From VAXT01 sp035318925 (GTDB lineage: Bacteria > Actinomycetota > Thermoleophilia > Gaiellales > Gaiellaceae), in NCBI GenBank assembly GCA_035318925.1, contig DATHDS010000023.1:1-64000 (forward strand): a stretch of DNA of 64,000 nt. The letters run 5' to 3'. The notes beneath the pieces were generated by a model. That model searched no databases. It was not told where the DNA came from and saw nothing but the letters and a program-made list of their open reading frames with translations. The position numbers and the translations under genes were made by a program. This document shows positions 25,327 through 36,051 of this stretch, piece after piece (position 1 is the first letter of the stretch; each line of letters begins with the position of its first letter).

Positions 25327-25430
25327 CGGCGATGGTACCAGAGCCCGCCGGCACACAATCGTCACGGTCCAGGCACACACGCGTGCGAGTTTCCCGAATA
25401 CGCTCGAACCGGGGAGGAGGTGGCCCTGTA

Positions 25431-25443
25431 CCTTAAATTAAGG
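25431..25443. promoter_or_regulatory. AT-rich perfect palindrome upstream of murJ
   Basis: CCTTAAATTAAGG is a perfect 13-nt palindrome in the 202-bp gap between rpsT and murJ. It is conspicuous in very GC-rich DNA. It lies 57 bases before the murJ start and could be an operator. Confidence 0.45.
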
Positions 25444-25487
25444 CGCGATTCGAGCGGGCGAGGCTCGGTCTCGACGGACAGCGTTCC

Positions 25488-25493
25488 TATACT
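25488..25493 (+). promoter_or_regulatory. -10 box for leaderless murJ
   Basis: TATACT ends 7 bases before the GTG at 25501, so transcription probably starts at the start codon. No Shine-Dalgarno sequence is present between them. Confidence 0.6.
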
Positions 25494-25500
25494 CGCCGAC

Positions 25501-27075
25501 GTGGAGAAGCGAGGTCCGGGCCGTCGACTCGCCTGGTCGGCGGCGATCTTCTCGCTCGCAACCGGGATCTCGCGCGTCCTCGGCCTCGTCCGCGAGATCG
25601 TCGCCGCCTACTACTTCGGTGCGGCGGGGAAGATCAACGCCTTCACGGTCGCCTTCCAGGTGCCGAACCTCATCCGCTCGCTCGTCGCGGACGCCGCGCT
25701 CTCTTCGGCCTTCGTCCCGGTCTTCAGCGAGCTGCTCGAGAAGGGCGACCGCAAGCGCGCCTGGCGCGTGGCATCGAGCCTCTTCTGGTTGATGCTGCTC
25801 GGGCTCGGCGCGCTGACGGCGCTCTTCATCGTGCTGGCCCCGCTCGTGATCGCGCCTTTCGGCGACCCCGGAGGCGACCGCGCGCTCGCGATCGGGCTCT
25901 CCCGCGTCCTCTTCCCGATCGTCGTCCTGCTTGGCGTCTCGGGAATCATCGTCGGGATCCTCAACAGCTACGAGCACTTCGCGGTGCCGGCGCTGACGCC
26001 CGTCTTCTGGAACCTCGCGATCATCATCGGGCTCGTCCTGGGCGTCCCGCACGCCCACTCGATCGACGGAAAGCTCTACATCTATGCGGTCTCGATCGTC
26101 ATCGGGACAGTGATCCAGGTTCTCCTTCCACTGCCGTGGCTGCGGGGGCTCGACGGCCGGCTTCAGGTCGTGATCGACTGGCGCGATCCGGCGGTCGCCC
26201 GCGTGTTCGTGCTGATGCTCCCGGTGACGATCGGCCTCGGCCTGATCAATTTCAACCTCGTCGTCAACACGCTCTTCGCCTCGCGCTTCATCGATCCCCA
26301 GCTCGCGCCCCGCGCGATCGACGCCGCCTTCCGCATCTACATGCTCCCGCAGGGGATGTTCTCGGTCGCGGTCGCAACCGTGCTCTTTCCGCGTCTGTCC
26401 CGCCTCGCGACGCGCGAGGACATGGACGGCTTCCGGCACACGGTCGCGCTCGGCCTGCGCCAGATCGCCTTCACGCTCATTCCGGCGAGCGTCTTCACCG
26501 CCGTGCTCGCGACGCCGATCACACGCATCGTCTACGAGCGCGGGGCCTGGGGCCCGCACGAGACCGCGGTCACGGCCGGCGCTCTCGCCGCCTTCTCGCT
26601 TGGGCTCACCTTCAACGGCGCGATGCTGATGCTGAATCGCTCCTTCTTCAGCCTGCAGACGCCCTGGACGCCGACAGCGATCGCGCTCGGCAACCTCGCC
26701 GTCAACTCCCTGCTCGCCGCCGCGCTCTACCGGTTCGGGGTGTGGGGGATACCGCTCGCGACCTCGCTCGCGAACCTGGCCGGGACGGCGGCTCTCCTCG
26801 TCGTGTTCCGCCGGCGTCTGGAGCGAATCGAGTTCGGCGAGACGGCGCGTGCCGTCCTGCGGGTCACGATCTCGTCGGCCGTGTTGGCCGCGGTCGCCTT
26901 CCCGGTCTGGCACGTCCTCGACCAGACACTCGGCCGGTCGCTCGGCGGGCAGCTCGCGTCGCTTGGCACCGCCCTCGTCCTGGGGTTCGCCGCCTACCTC
27001 ATTTCCTGCCGTTTGCTGGGAGTTCGTGAGCTCGAGGCGTTGCTATCGTTGCTGGGCCGCTTCCGTCGCGGCTAA
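25501..27075 (+). CDS. murJ: Lipid II flippase MurJ
   Basis: 524 residues when started at GTG 25501 directly after a TATACT box. MurJ moves the peptidoglycan precursor lipid II across the membrane. About 14 membrane segments are visible. ATGISRVLGLVREIVAAYYFG and FQVPNLIRSLVADAALSSAFVPVF are the N-terminal family signatures, and YMLPQGMFSVAVATVLFPRLSRLA is the mid-protein signature. The frame is open 414 bp upstream but that part is not hydrophobic and overlaps rpsT on the other strand. Confidence 0.93.
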   Translation: MEKRGPGRRLAWSAAIFSLATGISRVLGLVREIVAAYYFGAAGKINAFTVAFQVPNLIRSLVADAALSSAFVPVFSELLEKGDRKRAWRVASSLFWLMLLGLGALTALFIVLAPLVIAPFGDPGGDRALAIGLSRVLFPIVVLLGVSGIIVGILNSYEHFAVPALTPVFWNLAIIIGLVLGVPHAHSIDGKLYIYAVSIVIGTVIQVLLPLPWLRGLDGRLQVVIDWRDPAVARVFVLMLPVTIGLGLINFNLVVNTLFASRFIDPQLAPRAIDAAFRIYMLPQGMFSVAVATVLFPRLSRLATREDMDGFRHTVALGLRQIAFTLIPASVFTAVLATPITRIVYERGAWGPHETAVTAGALAAFSLGLTFNGAMLMLNRSFFSLQTPWTPTAIALGNLAVNSLLAAALYRFGVWGIPLATSLANLAGTAALLVVFRRRLERIEFGETARAVLRVTISSAVLAAVAFPVWHVLDQTLGRSLGGQLASLGTALVLGFAAYLISCRLLGVRELEALLSLLGRFRRG

Positions 27076-27081
27076 AAGCCT

Positions 27082-28868
<1,787 letters not shown>

Positions 28869-28872
<4 letters not shown>

Positions 28873-29999
28873 CCGGCTCCGTCCGCCACCTGTACGTGCA
28901 TGTGCCGTTCTGTGCCCACCGCTGTGGCTACTGCGACTTCGTGACCGTCGTCGGCCGCGAAGGGTTGCATGGACGTTACGTCGACGGGCTGCTCGCGGAG
29001 CTCGAGCTCGAGCGCATGGTCCTCGCCGAGCCCCTGGAGACGGTCTTCCTCGGCGGCGGCACGCCGACCTTCACCGAGGCCGGCGAGCTGCGCCGACTGC
29101 TGGAGGCTCTACCGCCCGCCGGAGAGCTGACTGTCGAGGCCAATCCCGAGACGGTGACGCCCGAGCTCGCCCGGCTGCTGCGCGAGGCCGGGGTGACCCG
29201 TGTCTCCCTCGGAGCGCAGACCTTCCGGCCGGATCTCCTGCGCGTGCTCGAGCGCCAGGCCGGCCCCGACGACGTCCGGCGCGCCTTCTACCATTTGCGT
29301 GATGCCAGTTTTGACAACATCTCTCTCGACCTCCTGCACGGGATCCCCGGCCAGAGCACCTCCGACCTCGAGCTCGACATCGAAGAAGCGCTCGCACTCG
29401 CGCCGGAGCACGTTTCGTACTACGAGCTGGAGGCGAAGCCGGGCACGCGGTTCACCCACGCGCATGGAGCGGAGCTCGCGCGCCAGGCAGAAGCGATGGA
29501 GGGCTACTTCGAGCTCGTCATCGAGCGGCTGACCGCCGCCGGCTTCCGCTGGTACGAGACCGCCAACTTCTGTCGCCTGCCCGAGCACGCGCAAGGACGA
29601 GACCTGCGCTCGAGGCACAACCTCGCCTACTGGCTTGGCCGGGACTACCTCGGGTTGGGGATCGGCGCCGTCTCGACGCTCGGCATGGAGCGGCTGCGAA
29701 CGACGCCGCGCCTCAACGCCTACCTCGCCGCCCTCGGCCGGGGCGAGGCGCCGACGAGAGAGGTCGAGCAGCTCGATGCACGCATCCGGGCCGACGAGCG
29801 GGTGATGCTCGGCCTGCGCCTGGACACGGGCCTTCCATTCGCGGACGCAGGGGCGTCGCTCGACCGGGCAGCGCTCGGGCGCCTCGAGCGGCTGGGCCTG
29901 GCGACTCGCCGTGTCGGCGCAGACGGTCCGGAGACCCTGGTCCTGACGCCGCGCGGGCGGCGTCTCGGCGGTGCGGTCACCGCCGAGCTGCTCGCGTGA
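28869..29999 (+). CDS. hemW: Radical SAM heme chaperone HemW
   Basis: 376 residues from the ATG at 28869. The radical SAM cluster motif is at Cys15, Cys19 and Cys22 (CAHRCGYC). FLGGGTPTF and ISLDLLHGIPGQS follow. The cluster is CxxxCxxC without the fourth cysteine of oxygen-independent HemN, so it belongs to the HemW heme-chaperone branch rather than coproporphyrinogen dehydrogenase. The upstream frame extension is lepA shadow. Confidence 0.92.
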
Positions 30000-30016
30000 G
30001 GCCGAGGGCTCTTCCG

Positions 30017-30035
30017 TAAAATCCCTGCACAGGGA
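30017..30035 (+). promoter_or_regulatory. hrcA promoter and overlapping palindrome
   Basis: TAAAAT (30017-30022) is a good -10 box. TCCCTG-CA-CAGGGA (30022-30035) is a perfect palindrome that overlaps its last base and ends next to the hrcA ATG. It could be an operator at the start of transcription. It is unlike the CIRCE element. Confidence 0.5.
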
Positions 30036-31082
30036 ATGACCGAGGCATCGAACATCGAGCTGACGGAACGGCAGCGCGAGATCCTGCGGCGCGTCGTCGA
30101 GGAGTACGTCGAGCAGGGGCAGCCCGTGGGCTCGAAGAATCTCGTCGCACGAGCGGGCATGACCGTGTCGCCCTCGACGGTCCGCGGCGACCTCGCCGAG
30201 CTCGAGCGGCGCGGGCTGCTCACGCATCCGCACACCTCTGCGGGGCGCGTCCCGACGGAAACCGGCTACCGGCTGTACGCCGAATCGCTGCTCGCGCGTC
30301 TCGAACCCCGTCCGAGCCCGTTTCCGCTCGACCTCGCGGCTGCCCGGAGCGAGCTCGAGGCGGCGCTCCAGGAGACGACCGAGACGCTCTCGCAGGCGAC
30401 GCGGTTGCTCGCCCTCGTCTCGGCGCCGGCGCTGGAGACGGCAACCGTCCGGCACGTCGAGGTGCTCGTACTCCAGCCGCAGGTTCTGATGGTCGTCGTC
30501 ATCACGTCGACCGGCGGCGTCTCGAAGCGCGTCTTCGCACTGGCCGAGCCCGTGGACACGGGCCTCGCCCTCTGGGCGGGGGAGTACCTGAACGAGCGGC
30601 TGACCGGGCTCGAGCTCGGCAGCGCGACCCTGCGCAGACGGTTCGAGGACCCGAGCCTCGCGCGCTCGGAGCTCGAGGTCCTGGAGCTCCTGCGGCCCGC
30701 GTTCACGGAGCTGGCCGGCGGCCTGGAGCAGCAGCTCTTCGTCGGCGGCGCGGCGAGCCTGCTCAGCGAGGTCCGGTCGGATGAGCTCGAAGCGTGCCAG
30801 CGGCTCCTCGAAACGCTGGAGAAACGGGCGGCGATCCTCGAGCTGCTCGGCGAGACCCTCGGTACCCGCCGCCCCTACGTCCGGGTCGGCGGTGAGCTCG
30901 ACAACCCCGCGCTGCGCGAGGTCTCCCTCGTCGGCGCCTCGTACGGGCTCGCAAACCGCACGCTCGGTGCCGTGAGCCTGCTCGGACCGCTGCGGATGGA
31001 CTATGAGAAGGCGATCCGCTCCGTCCGGGCCGCCGCCCACGAGCTCTCGCGCTTCGTCGAGTCCGTCTACGAAGACGACTAG
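30036..31082 (+). CDS. hrcA: Heat-shock repressor HrcA
   Basis: 348 residues. The N-terminal winged helix (LTERQREILRRVVEEYVEQGQPVGSKNL and SPSTVRGDLAELERRGLLTHPHTSAGRVPTETGYR) is diagnostic, followed by the GAF-like and dimerisation domains (LGPLRMDYEKAIRSVRAAA at the end). HrcA represses groE/dnaK-type genes through CIRCE in many bacteria. No CIRCE sequence is visible in this window. Confidence 0.95.
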   Translation: MTEASNIELTERQREILRRVVEEYVEQGQPVGSKNLVARAGMTVSPSTVRGDLAELERRGLLTHPHTSAGRVPTETGYRLYAESLLARLEPRPSPFPLDLAAARSELEAALQETTETLSQATRLLALVSAPALETATVRHVEVLVLQPQVLMVVVITSTGGVSKRVFALAEPVDTGLALWAGEYLNERLTGLELGSATLRRRFEDPSLARSELEVLELLRPAFTELAGGLEQQLFVGGAASLLSEVRSDELEACQRLLETLEKRAAILELLGETLGTRRPYVRVGGELDNPALREVSLVGASYGLANRTLGAVSLLGPLRMDYEKAIRSVRAAAHELSRFVESVYEDD

Positions 31083-31091
31083 CCTCAAAGC

Positions 31092-31097
31092 TACCCT
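31092..31097 (+). promoter_or_regulatory. -10 box for leaderless dnaJ
   Basis: TACCCT ends 6 bases before the dnaJ ATG at 31104, in the 21-bp gap after hrcA. This would give dnaJ its own leaderless transcript. Confidence 0.4.
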
Positions 31098-31103
31098 TGG
31101 ACG

Positions 31104-32222
31104 ATGGCGACGACCGGGCGTGACTACTATGAGATCCTCGGCGTCAGCCGCTCTGCGACCGAAGCCGACATCAAGCGGGCCTTCCGCCGGCTGGCGCGCG
31201 AGCTGCACCCGGACGTCTCGGCGGAGCCCGACGCGGAGGAGCGCTTCCGCGAGGCGGTCGCTGCGTACGAGGTTCTCTCGAAGAGCGAGACGCGCGGCCT
31301 CTACGACCGCTTCGGGCATGCCGGCTTGCAGAGCGGGGGCTTCCGCCCGACCGCGTTCGACTTCGGCAGCCTCGCCGACATCTTCTCGGCTTTCTTCGGC
31401 GAGGATGCCTTCGGGGTCGCCGGGGGCCCTCGCCGCGGTCGCGGGTCCGACATCGCGGCCGAGGTCGAGATCGAGCTCGAGGAAGCGGCAACCGGGATCA
31501 AGCGTGAGCTTCCCGTCCAGGTCGCGCGAGCCTGCGAGGAGTGCGGGGGCAGCGGCGCCGAGCCCGGCACGACCGCGGTGACGTGCCCCGACTGTCGCGG
31601 CTCCGGACGCATCGAGCGCGTCTCGCGGACGAGTCTCGGCGACTTCGTCAGCAGCCAGTCATGCCCGCGCTGCGGCGGCGCAGGTCGCATCGTCGAGCAC
31701 CCGTGCGCCCGCTGCGAAGGCGCCGGCCGCGTGCTCGACGAACGGGCCCTCGAGGTCGAGATCCCGGCCGGGATCCACGACGGCCAGCGCATCCGCCTCT
31801 CCGGCGAGGGCCACGCGGGGCCGGTCGGCGGACAGTCCGGAGACCTCTACGTGCTCGTGCGCATCCGACCTCACGAACGGCTCGTTCGCGAGGGCGACGA
31901 CCTCTTTTCGACCGTCGACCTGACGATGACCCAGGCCGCCCTCGGCGCGAAGGTCCAGGTGGCGACGCTCGACGGCGAGGTCGAGCTCGAGTTCGAGCCG
32001 GGCACGCAGCCGGGAGAGCTCCGCGTTCTGCGCGGGCGGGGGATGCCGGTGCTCCAGGGCTTCGGCCGCGGCGACCAGCGTGTGCTCGTGAACGTGGCCG
32101 TGCCCCACCAGCTGACCGACGAGCAGCGCAACCTGCTCGGCGAATTCGAGCGCCTCGCGACCGAGAAGACCTACCGCTCCGACGAGGGCTTCTTCGAGAA
32201 GCTGAAGAGCGCCTTCCGCTGA
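31104..32222 (+). CDS. dnaJ: Chaperone DnaJ
   Basis: 372 residues. The J domain holds HPD (ARELHPDVS), then comes a Gly/Phe-rich linker (FGSLADIFSAFFGEDAFG). Four zinc-finger repeats follow (CEECGGSG, CPDCRGSG, CPRCGGAG, CARCEGAG) and then the client-binding domains. DnaJ delivers unfolded proteins to DnaK; no dnaK or grpE is in this window. Pairing with hrcA and prmA is common. Its stop overlaps the proposed prmA start as CTGA. Confidence 0.95.
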   Translation: MATTGRDYYEILGVSRSATEADIKRAFRRLARELHPDVSAEPDAEERFREAVAAYEVLSKSETRGLYDRFGHAGLQSGGFRPTAFDFGSLADIFSAFFGEDAFGVAGGPRRGRGSDIAAEVEIELEEAATGIKRELPVQVARACEECGGSGAEPGTTAVTCPDCRGSGRIERVSRTSLGDFVSSQSCPRCGGAGRIVEHPCARCEGAGRVLDERALEVEIPAGIHDGQRIRLSGEGHAGPVGGQSGDLYVLVRIRPHERLVREGDDLFSTVDLTMTQAALGAKVQVATLDGEVELEFEPGTQPGELRVLRGRGMPVLQGFGRGDQRVLVNVAVPHQLTDEQRNLLGEFERLATEKTYRSDEGFFEKLKSAFR

Positions 32223-32977
32223 GCCTCGTCCGCGCTTCGGTCGTCGTGCCCCGCGACCGGGTCGAAGAGGCGACCGCGCGCATGCTCGAGCTGTTCCCCG
32301 AGGGCTTTGCCGAGCAGCCCGTCGGCGAGGCGGTGGAGCTCGTCGCGTTCACGGACGAGGCGGGGGCCGTCCGGATGGGGGAAAGCTTCGGCACGGTCGC
32401 GAGCAGCCCCGTCGCTTCCGGCTGGGAGGACGAGTGGAAGCGGTTTCATGTCCCGGCCATCGTCGGGTCGCTCTGGATCGGCCCGCCCTGGGAGCAGCCG
32501 CGTGCGGAGCTGACCGCCGTCGTCATCGACCCGGGACAGGCGTTCGGAACCGGTGCTCATCCGACGACCCGGCTCTGCCTCGAGCTGCTCATGGGGCTCG
32601 AGCGGGGAAGCGTGCTCGACGTGGGCTGTGGCTCCGGCGTCCTCGCAATCGCGGCGGCCAAGCTCGGGTTCGATCCCGTCTTCGCAGTCGACACGGATTC
32701 GGCGGCGATCGAGGCAACGGAGCGAAACGCGGCTGCGAACGGCGTCGAGCTGGAGGTCAGGCTGGCCGACGCGCGCTCCGATCGGTTGCGCGCCGTCGAC
32801 ATCGTGCTCGCGAATCTCGACCTGCCGACCCTCGGCTCGCTGACACGGGAGCTCGACTGCAGGGTCGCGGTCACCTCCGGCTACGACGAGACACACCGCC
32901 CGGCCCTCCCGGGTTTCAGGCCCATCGCGCGTCGCACGCGAGAGAATTGGGCCGCTGATCTCCATGCGCGGCAGTAG
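32219..32977 (+). CDS. prmA: Ribosomal protein L11 methyltransferase
   Basis: PrmA trimethylates lysines of ribosomal protein L11. PGQAFGTGAHPTTRLCLELL is the family signature, VLDVGCGSGVLAIAAAKLG binds S-adenosylmethionine, and VLANLDLPTL is the catalytic NxxxxP-like loop. The first in-frame GTG (32246) would remove most of the first beta strand of the N-terminal domain (LVRASVVVP). CTG at 32219, overlapping the dnaJ stop as CTGA, keeps it, and I list that start (252 residues). GTG 32246 gives 243 residues. Confidence 0.87.
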   Translation: MSLVRASVVVPRDRVEEATARMLELFPEGFAEQPVGEAVELVAFTDEAGAVRMGESFGTVASSPVASGWEDEWKRFHVPAIVGSLWIGPPWEQPRAELTAVVIDPGQAFGTGAHPTTRLCLELLMGLERGSVLDVGCGSGVLAIAAAKLGFDPVFAVDTDSAAIEATERNAAANGVELEVRLADARSDRLRAVDIVLANLDLPTLGSLTRELDCRVAVTSGYDETHRPALPGFRPIARRTRENWAADLHARQ

Positions 32978-32980
32978 CAT
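32975..32980 (+). promoter_or_regulatory. -10 box for mtaB
   Basis: TAGCAT begins in the prmA stop codon and ends 9 bases before the mtaB GTG at 32990. The spacing resembles the other short-leader promoters in this window. Confidence 0.4.
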
Positions 32981-32989
32981 CCCGCTGCC

Positions 32990-34186
32990 GTGGCCACGTT
33001 CTCGGTTCGCTTCCTCGGCTGCAAGGTGTCGCACGCGGACGCGCACGCGATCCGCGAGGCTCTGCTTCGCGACGGTCACGTCGAGCGGAGCGAGGCGGAC
33101 ATCGCCGTCGTCAACACCTGCTGCGTCACGCACGAGGCGGTGCGCAAGTCGCGTCACGCTGCGGCTCGCGCCGCGCGCACGCACAGTCGCGTGTACGTGA
33201 CGGGGTGCGGCGCCAATCTCGCCGACGATGGGTTTGCCGGGCTGCCTGCGAACGTCACCGTCGTCTCGCGCCGGAGCGAGGAGACTCCCGCGTTCGTCGC
33301 CGGCGACGTCGGCGCGATCGGCTGCGTGCAGGCGGACGCGCGCCTCGATCGGGTACGGGCCTTCGTCCGCGTGCAGGACGGCTGCAGCTTCTCGTGCAAC
33401 TTCTGCGTCATCCCGCTCGTGCGTGGGCGCTCCCGCAGCCGCAGCGCGGAGGCCGTGCTGAGCGAGGTGCGCCGCCGCGTCGGCCAGGGCCACCGCGAGG
33501 TCGTGCTGACCGGGATCAACCTCGGTTGTTTTCGCGACCGTGAGCGTGGCTACACGCTCGCCCGGCTCGTGCGGGAAGCCGGAGCGACGCCGGGCCTCAG
33601 CCGCCTGCGACTCTCGTCGATCGAGGTCAACCACGTCGGCGCCGAGCTCGTGCGGGCGTTGCGCGAGACGCCGACCGTCTCCCGGCATCTGCACGTGCCC
33701 CTCCAGTCGGGCGACGACCGCGTGCTGGGCGAGATGGGCCGGCGCTACACGGCCGAGACGTTCCTCCGCCGGCTGGGTCCGCTCACCGACTTCAACCTGA
33801 CGACCGACGTCATCGTCGGCTTCCCGGCGGAGGACGACCGGGCCTTCGAGCGCACGCGGCAGGTCGTGCGCGAGGCCGGAATCACGAAGGTGCACGTCTT
33901 TCCGTACTCGCCGCGCCCGGGGACGGCGACGGCAGCGGCCGATACGGTCGAGCCTGCCGTGAAGAAGCGCCGCAGCGCGAGGCTCCGCGCCGATTCGCAC
34001 GAGGCGTGTCTGAGCCGGTGGCGCACGAAGCTCGGAGCGCAGGACGACGTCCTGGTCGACCGTCCGGGTCGTGGCTACGGGGACGACTACTCCCCCTGGC
34101 TCCTGGCCGGCGATGCACCTGTTGGCGAGCTCGTGCGCGCCCGCGCTACCGCTGTCCATGAGGAGGGGATCGTCGGTGCCCTCTGA
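32990..34186 (+). CDS. mtaB: tRNA t6A37 methylthiotransferase MtaB
   Basis: 398 residues. The UPF0004 domain has cysteines in FLGCKVSHAD, VVNTCCVTHEA and VYVTGCGAN for the auxiliary cluster. The radical SAM motif is CSFSCNFCVIPLVRGRSRSR. A C-terminal TRAM-like region ends the protein. MtaB converts t6A to ms2t6A at position 37 of tRNAs that read ANN codons. rsmE, often found between prmA and mtaB, is absent here. Confidence 0.92.
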   Translation: MATFSVRFLGCKVSHADAHAIREALLRDGHVERSEADIAVVNTCCVTHEAVRKSRHAAARAARTHSRVYVTGCGANLADDGFAGLPANVTVVSRRSEETPAFVAGDVGAIGCVQADARLDRVRAFVRVQDGCSFSCNFCVIPLVRGRSRSRSAEAVLSEVRRRVGQGHREVVLTGINLGCFRDRERGYTLARLVREAGATPGLSRLRLSSIEVNHVGAELVRALRETPTVSRHLHVPLQSGDDRVLGEMGRRYTAETFLRRLGPLTDFNLTTDVIVGFPAEDDRAFERTRQVVREAGITKVHVFPYSPRPGTATAAADTVEPAVKKRRSARLRADSHEACLSRWRTKLGAQDDVLVDRPGRGYGDDYSPWLLAGDAPVGELVRARATAVHEEGIVGAL

Positions 34187-34505
34187 CTGTCTCTTCTGCC
34201 GGCTCTTCCGGGAAGGTGACCACGTCCGCAGCGCTGGCGGCTTCGTCGCGATCGAGGACATCAACCCTCGCGCGGAGACCCACCTGCTGATCATCCCGGA
34301 GCGGCACGTCGAGACGTTCCGCGACATCCGCGAGTTCCCCGCAGAGGAGGCGCAGGAAATGCTCGAGTTCGTCGCCGACACTGCAGAGGCGGTCGGGCTC
34401 GAGGATTACCGCGTCGTCGTCAACGTCGGGCCCGGGGGTGGGCAGACGATCTTCCACCTTCACTGGCACGTCCTCGGCGGCAAGCTGAAAGGCTTGCCCG
34501 GATGA
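34176..34505 (+). CDS. HIT-family (HinT-like) nucleotide hydrolase
   Basis: 109 residues from GTG 34176, which has AGGAGG 10 bases upstream. CLFCRLFREGD is the usual start, ETHLLIIPERHVE the middle and FHLHWHVLGG the histidine triad H-x-H-x-H. HinT proteins hydrolyse AMP-lysine-type phosphoramidates. The gene overlaps mtaB by 11 nt and yqeY by 4 nt. Confidence 0.92.
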   Translation: MPSDCLFCRLFREGDHVRSAGGFVAIEDINPRAETHLLIIPERHVETFRDIREFPAEEAQEMLEFVADTAEAVGLEDYRVVVNVGPGGGQTIFHLHWHVLGGKLKGLPG

Positions 34506-34945
34506 GTCTCATCGCGCGCATCAAGGAAGAGATCGACAACGCGGTCCGCGAGCGCGACGCGGAGCGGCGCGACGCCTTGAGGCTGATCCTCTCGAGCCTG
34601 CAGTCGGCGGAGAAAGAGCTTCAGCGTCCGCTCCACGACGAAGAGGAGCTGCAGGTCCTGCAGCGCGAGCGGAAGCGGCGCGTGGAGGCCGCGGAGGCCT
34701 TCCGCGCCGGCGGGCGGGAGGAGCAGGCCGAGAGCGAGGAGCGCGAGCTGGACGTGCTCCAGGAGTTCATGCCCGAGCCGCTCTCGGAGGAGGACCTGGA
34801 GTCGATCATCGACGACGCGATCGCGGAGTGCGGCGCAACGAGCATGCGCGACCTCGGCCGGGTGATGGCCGACGTGATGCCCCAGGTCGCCGGGCGTGCC
34901 GACGGGTCGGCGGTGAGCCAGCTCGTGCGCGAGAAGCTCGCGTAG
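34502..34945 (+). CDS. yqeY: YqeY/GatB-like tRNA amidotransferase-related protein
   Basis: 147 residues. SLIARIKEEIDNAVRERDAERRDALRLILSSLQSAEKE is the typical N-terminal helix bundle and MRDLGRVMADVMPQVAGRADGSAVSQLVREKLA is the GatB/YqeY tail domain. The tail resembles the tRNA-binding end of GatB; the family's exact job is unknown. ATG overlaps the HIT gene stop. Confidence 0.92.
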   Translation: MSLIARIKEEIDNAVRERDAERRDALRLILSSLQSAEKELQRPLHDEEELQVLQRERKRRVEAAEAFRAGGREEQAESEERELDVLQEFMPEPLSEEDLESIIDDAIAECGATSMRDLGRVMADVMPQVAGRADGSAVSQLVREKLA

Positions 34946-35078
34946 CACTCGCCCGGCCCATTCCCTCGGGCCGGTACCCATGGCCTCCTCCCCGATGCGA
35001 TCGTAACGAGGAAAAGCGCACGTGTGGGTGTCGGCTTCGTGCCTGAAGCGCGACGGCGGGTGGGTCGGCTGCCGCGCC

Positions 35079-35084
35079 TACACT
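35079..35084 (+). promoter_or_regulatory. -10 box for leaderless phoH
   Basis: TACACT ends 7 bases before the phoH ATG at 35092. The 146-bp gap after yqeY holds no ORF and is the likely promoter region of the phoH-ybeY-dgk-cdd-era operon. Confidence 0.55.
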
Positions 35085-35091
35085 GAGGACC

Positions 35092-36051
35092 ATGCAGCAG
35101 GTGCTTTCTGTCTCGAACGACGTCGCCGCCGAGCTCGCTTCGATCGGCGACGGCGTGCTCGACACGCTCCGCGAGCGGCTCACGTGCACGATTCGGCTGC
35201 GTGGTAACCGGCTGACGATTGAAGGTGACGACGAACGCGTGACCGAGGCGCGCGCCGTGGTCGACGAGCTCGTCGAGCTCGTGGAGGGCGGGCACGAGAT
35301 CGGCCCCTCGACCGTGGACGCCGTGCTGGGCGCGCTCGATCAGGTCGAGGACGTGCGGGAGGTGTTCGAGGACGTCGTCTGGCGCCACCGCGGGAAGAAG
35401 ATCGCGCCGAAGACGGTCAACCAGAAGCATTACGTGGACGCAATCCGCGACTGCACCGTCACGTTCGGCATCGGCCCCGCCGGCACCGGCAAGACCTACC
35501 TAGCGATGGCCCTCGCGGTCGCGGCGCTCGCCGACCGTCAGGTCGGCCGGATCATCCTCACCCGGCCGGCCGTCGAGGCCGGCGAGCGGCTCGGCTACCT
35601 CCCGGGGACGATGCTCGAGAAGGTCGACCCCTACCTGCGGCCCCTCTTCGACGCGCTCTACGACATGCTCGACGCCGACCGGCTCGCCTCGTACATGGAG
35701 AAGGGCATCGTCGAAGTTGCGCCGCTCGCCTTCATGCGCGGGCGGACGCTGAACGACTCGTTCGTCATTCTCGACGAAGCGCAGAACACGAGCCCCGAGC
35801 AGATGCAGATGTTCCTCACCCGCCTCGGCTTCGGGTCGAAGGTCGTCGTCACCGGCGACATCACGCAGGTCGACCTCCCGCGGGAGCAGGCGTCCGGCCT
35901 GATCCAGGTGCAGGACATCCTCGGCCCGCTCGACGGCGTCGCCTTCATCCGATTCGGCCACGAGGACGTTGTCCGGCACAAGCTCGTACAACGGATCGTC
36001 GAGGCCTACCGCAGGCATGCGGAGGAGACCGGCACGCAGCGTCGGAAGTGA
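35092..36051 (+). CDS. phoH: PhoH-like ATPase
   Basis: 319 residues. An N-terminal KH-like region is followed by the P-loop ATPase: Walker A GPAGTGKT at about 128-135, Walker B FVILDEAQNTSPEQM, and VVTGDITQVDLP. PhoH proteins are SF1-like ATPases linked to RNA processing and usually paired with YbeY, as here. The stop overlaps ybeY by 4 nt. Confidence 0.94.
   Translation: MQQVLSVSNDVAAELASIGDGVLDTLRERLTCTIRLRGNRLTIEGDDERVTEARAVVDELVELVEGGHEIGPSTVDAVLGALDQVEDVREVFEDVVWRHRGKKIAPKTVNQKHYVDAIRDCTVTFGIGPAGTGKTYLAMALAVAALADRQVGRIILTRPAVEAGERLGYLPGTMLEKVDPYLRPLFDALYDMLDADRLASYMEKGIVEVAPLAFMRGRTLNDSFVILDEAQNTSPEQMQMFLTRLGFGSKVVVTGDITQVDLPREQASGLIQVQDILGPLDGVAFIRFGHEDVVRHKLVQRIVEAYRRHAEETGTQRRK

Noticed and set aside
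29990..30040. CIRCE element in front of hrcA
   Set aside because: The sequence contains TCCCTG-CA-CAGGGA, not the TTAGCACTC-N9-GAGTGCTAA pattern.
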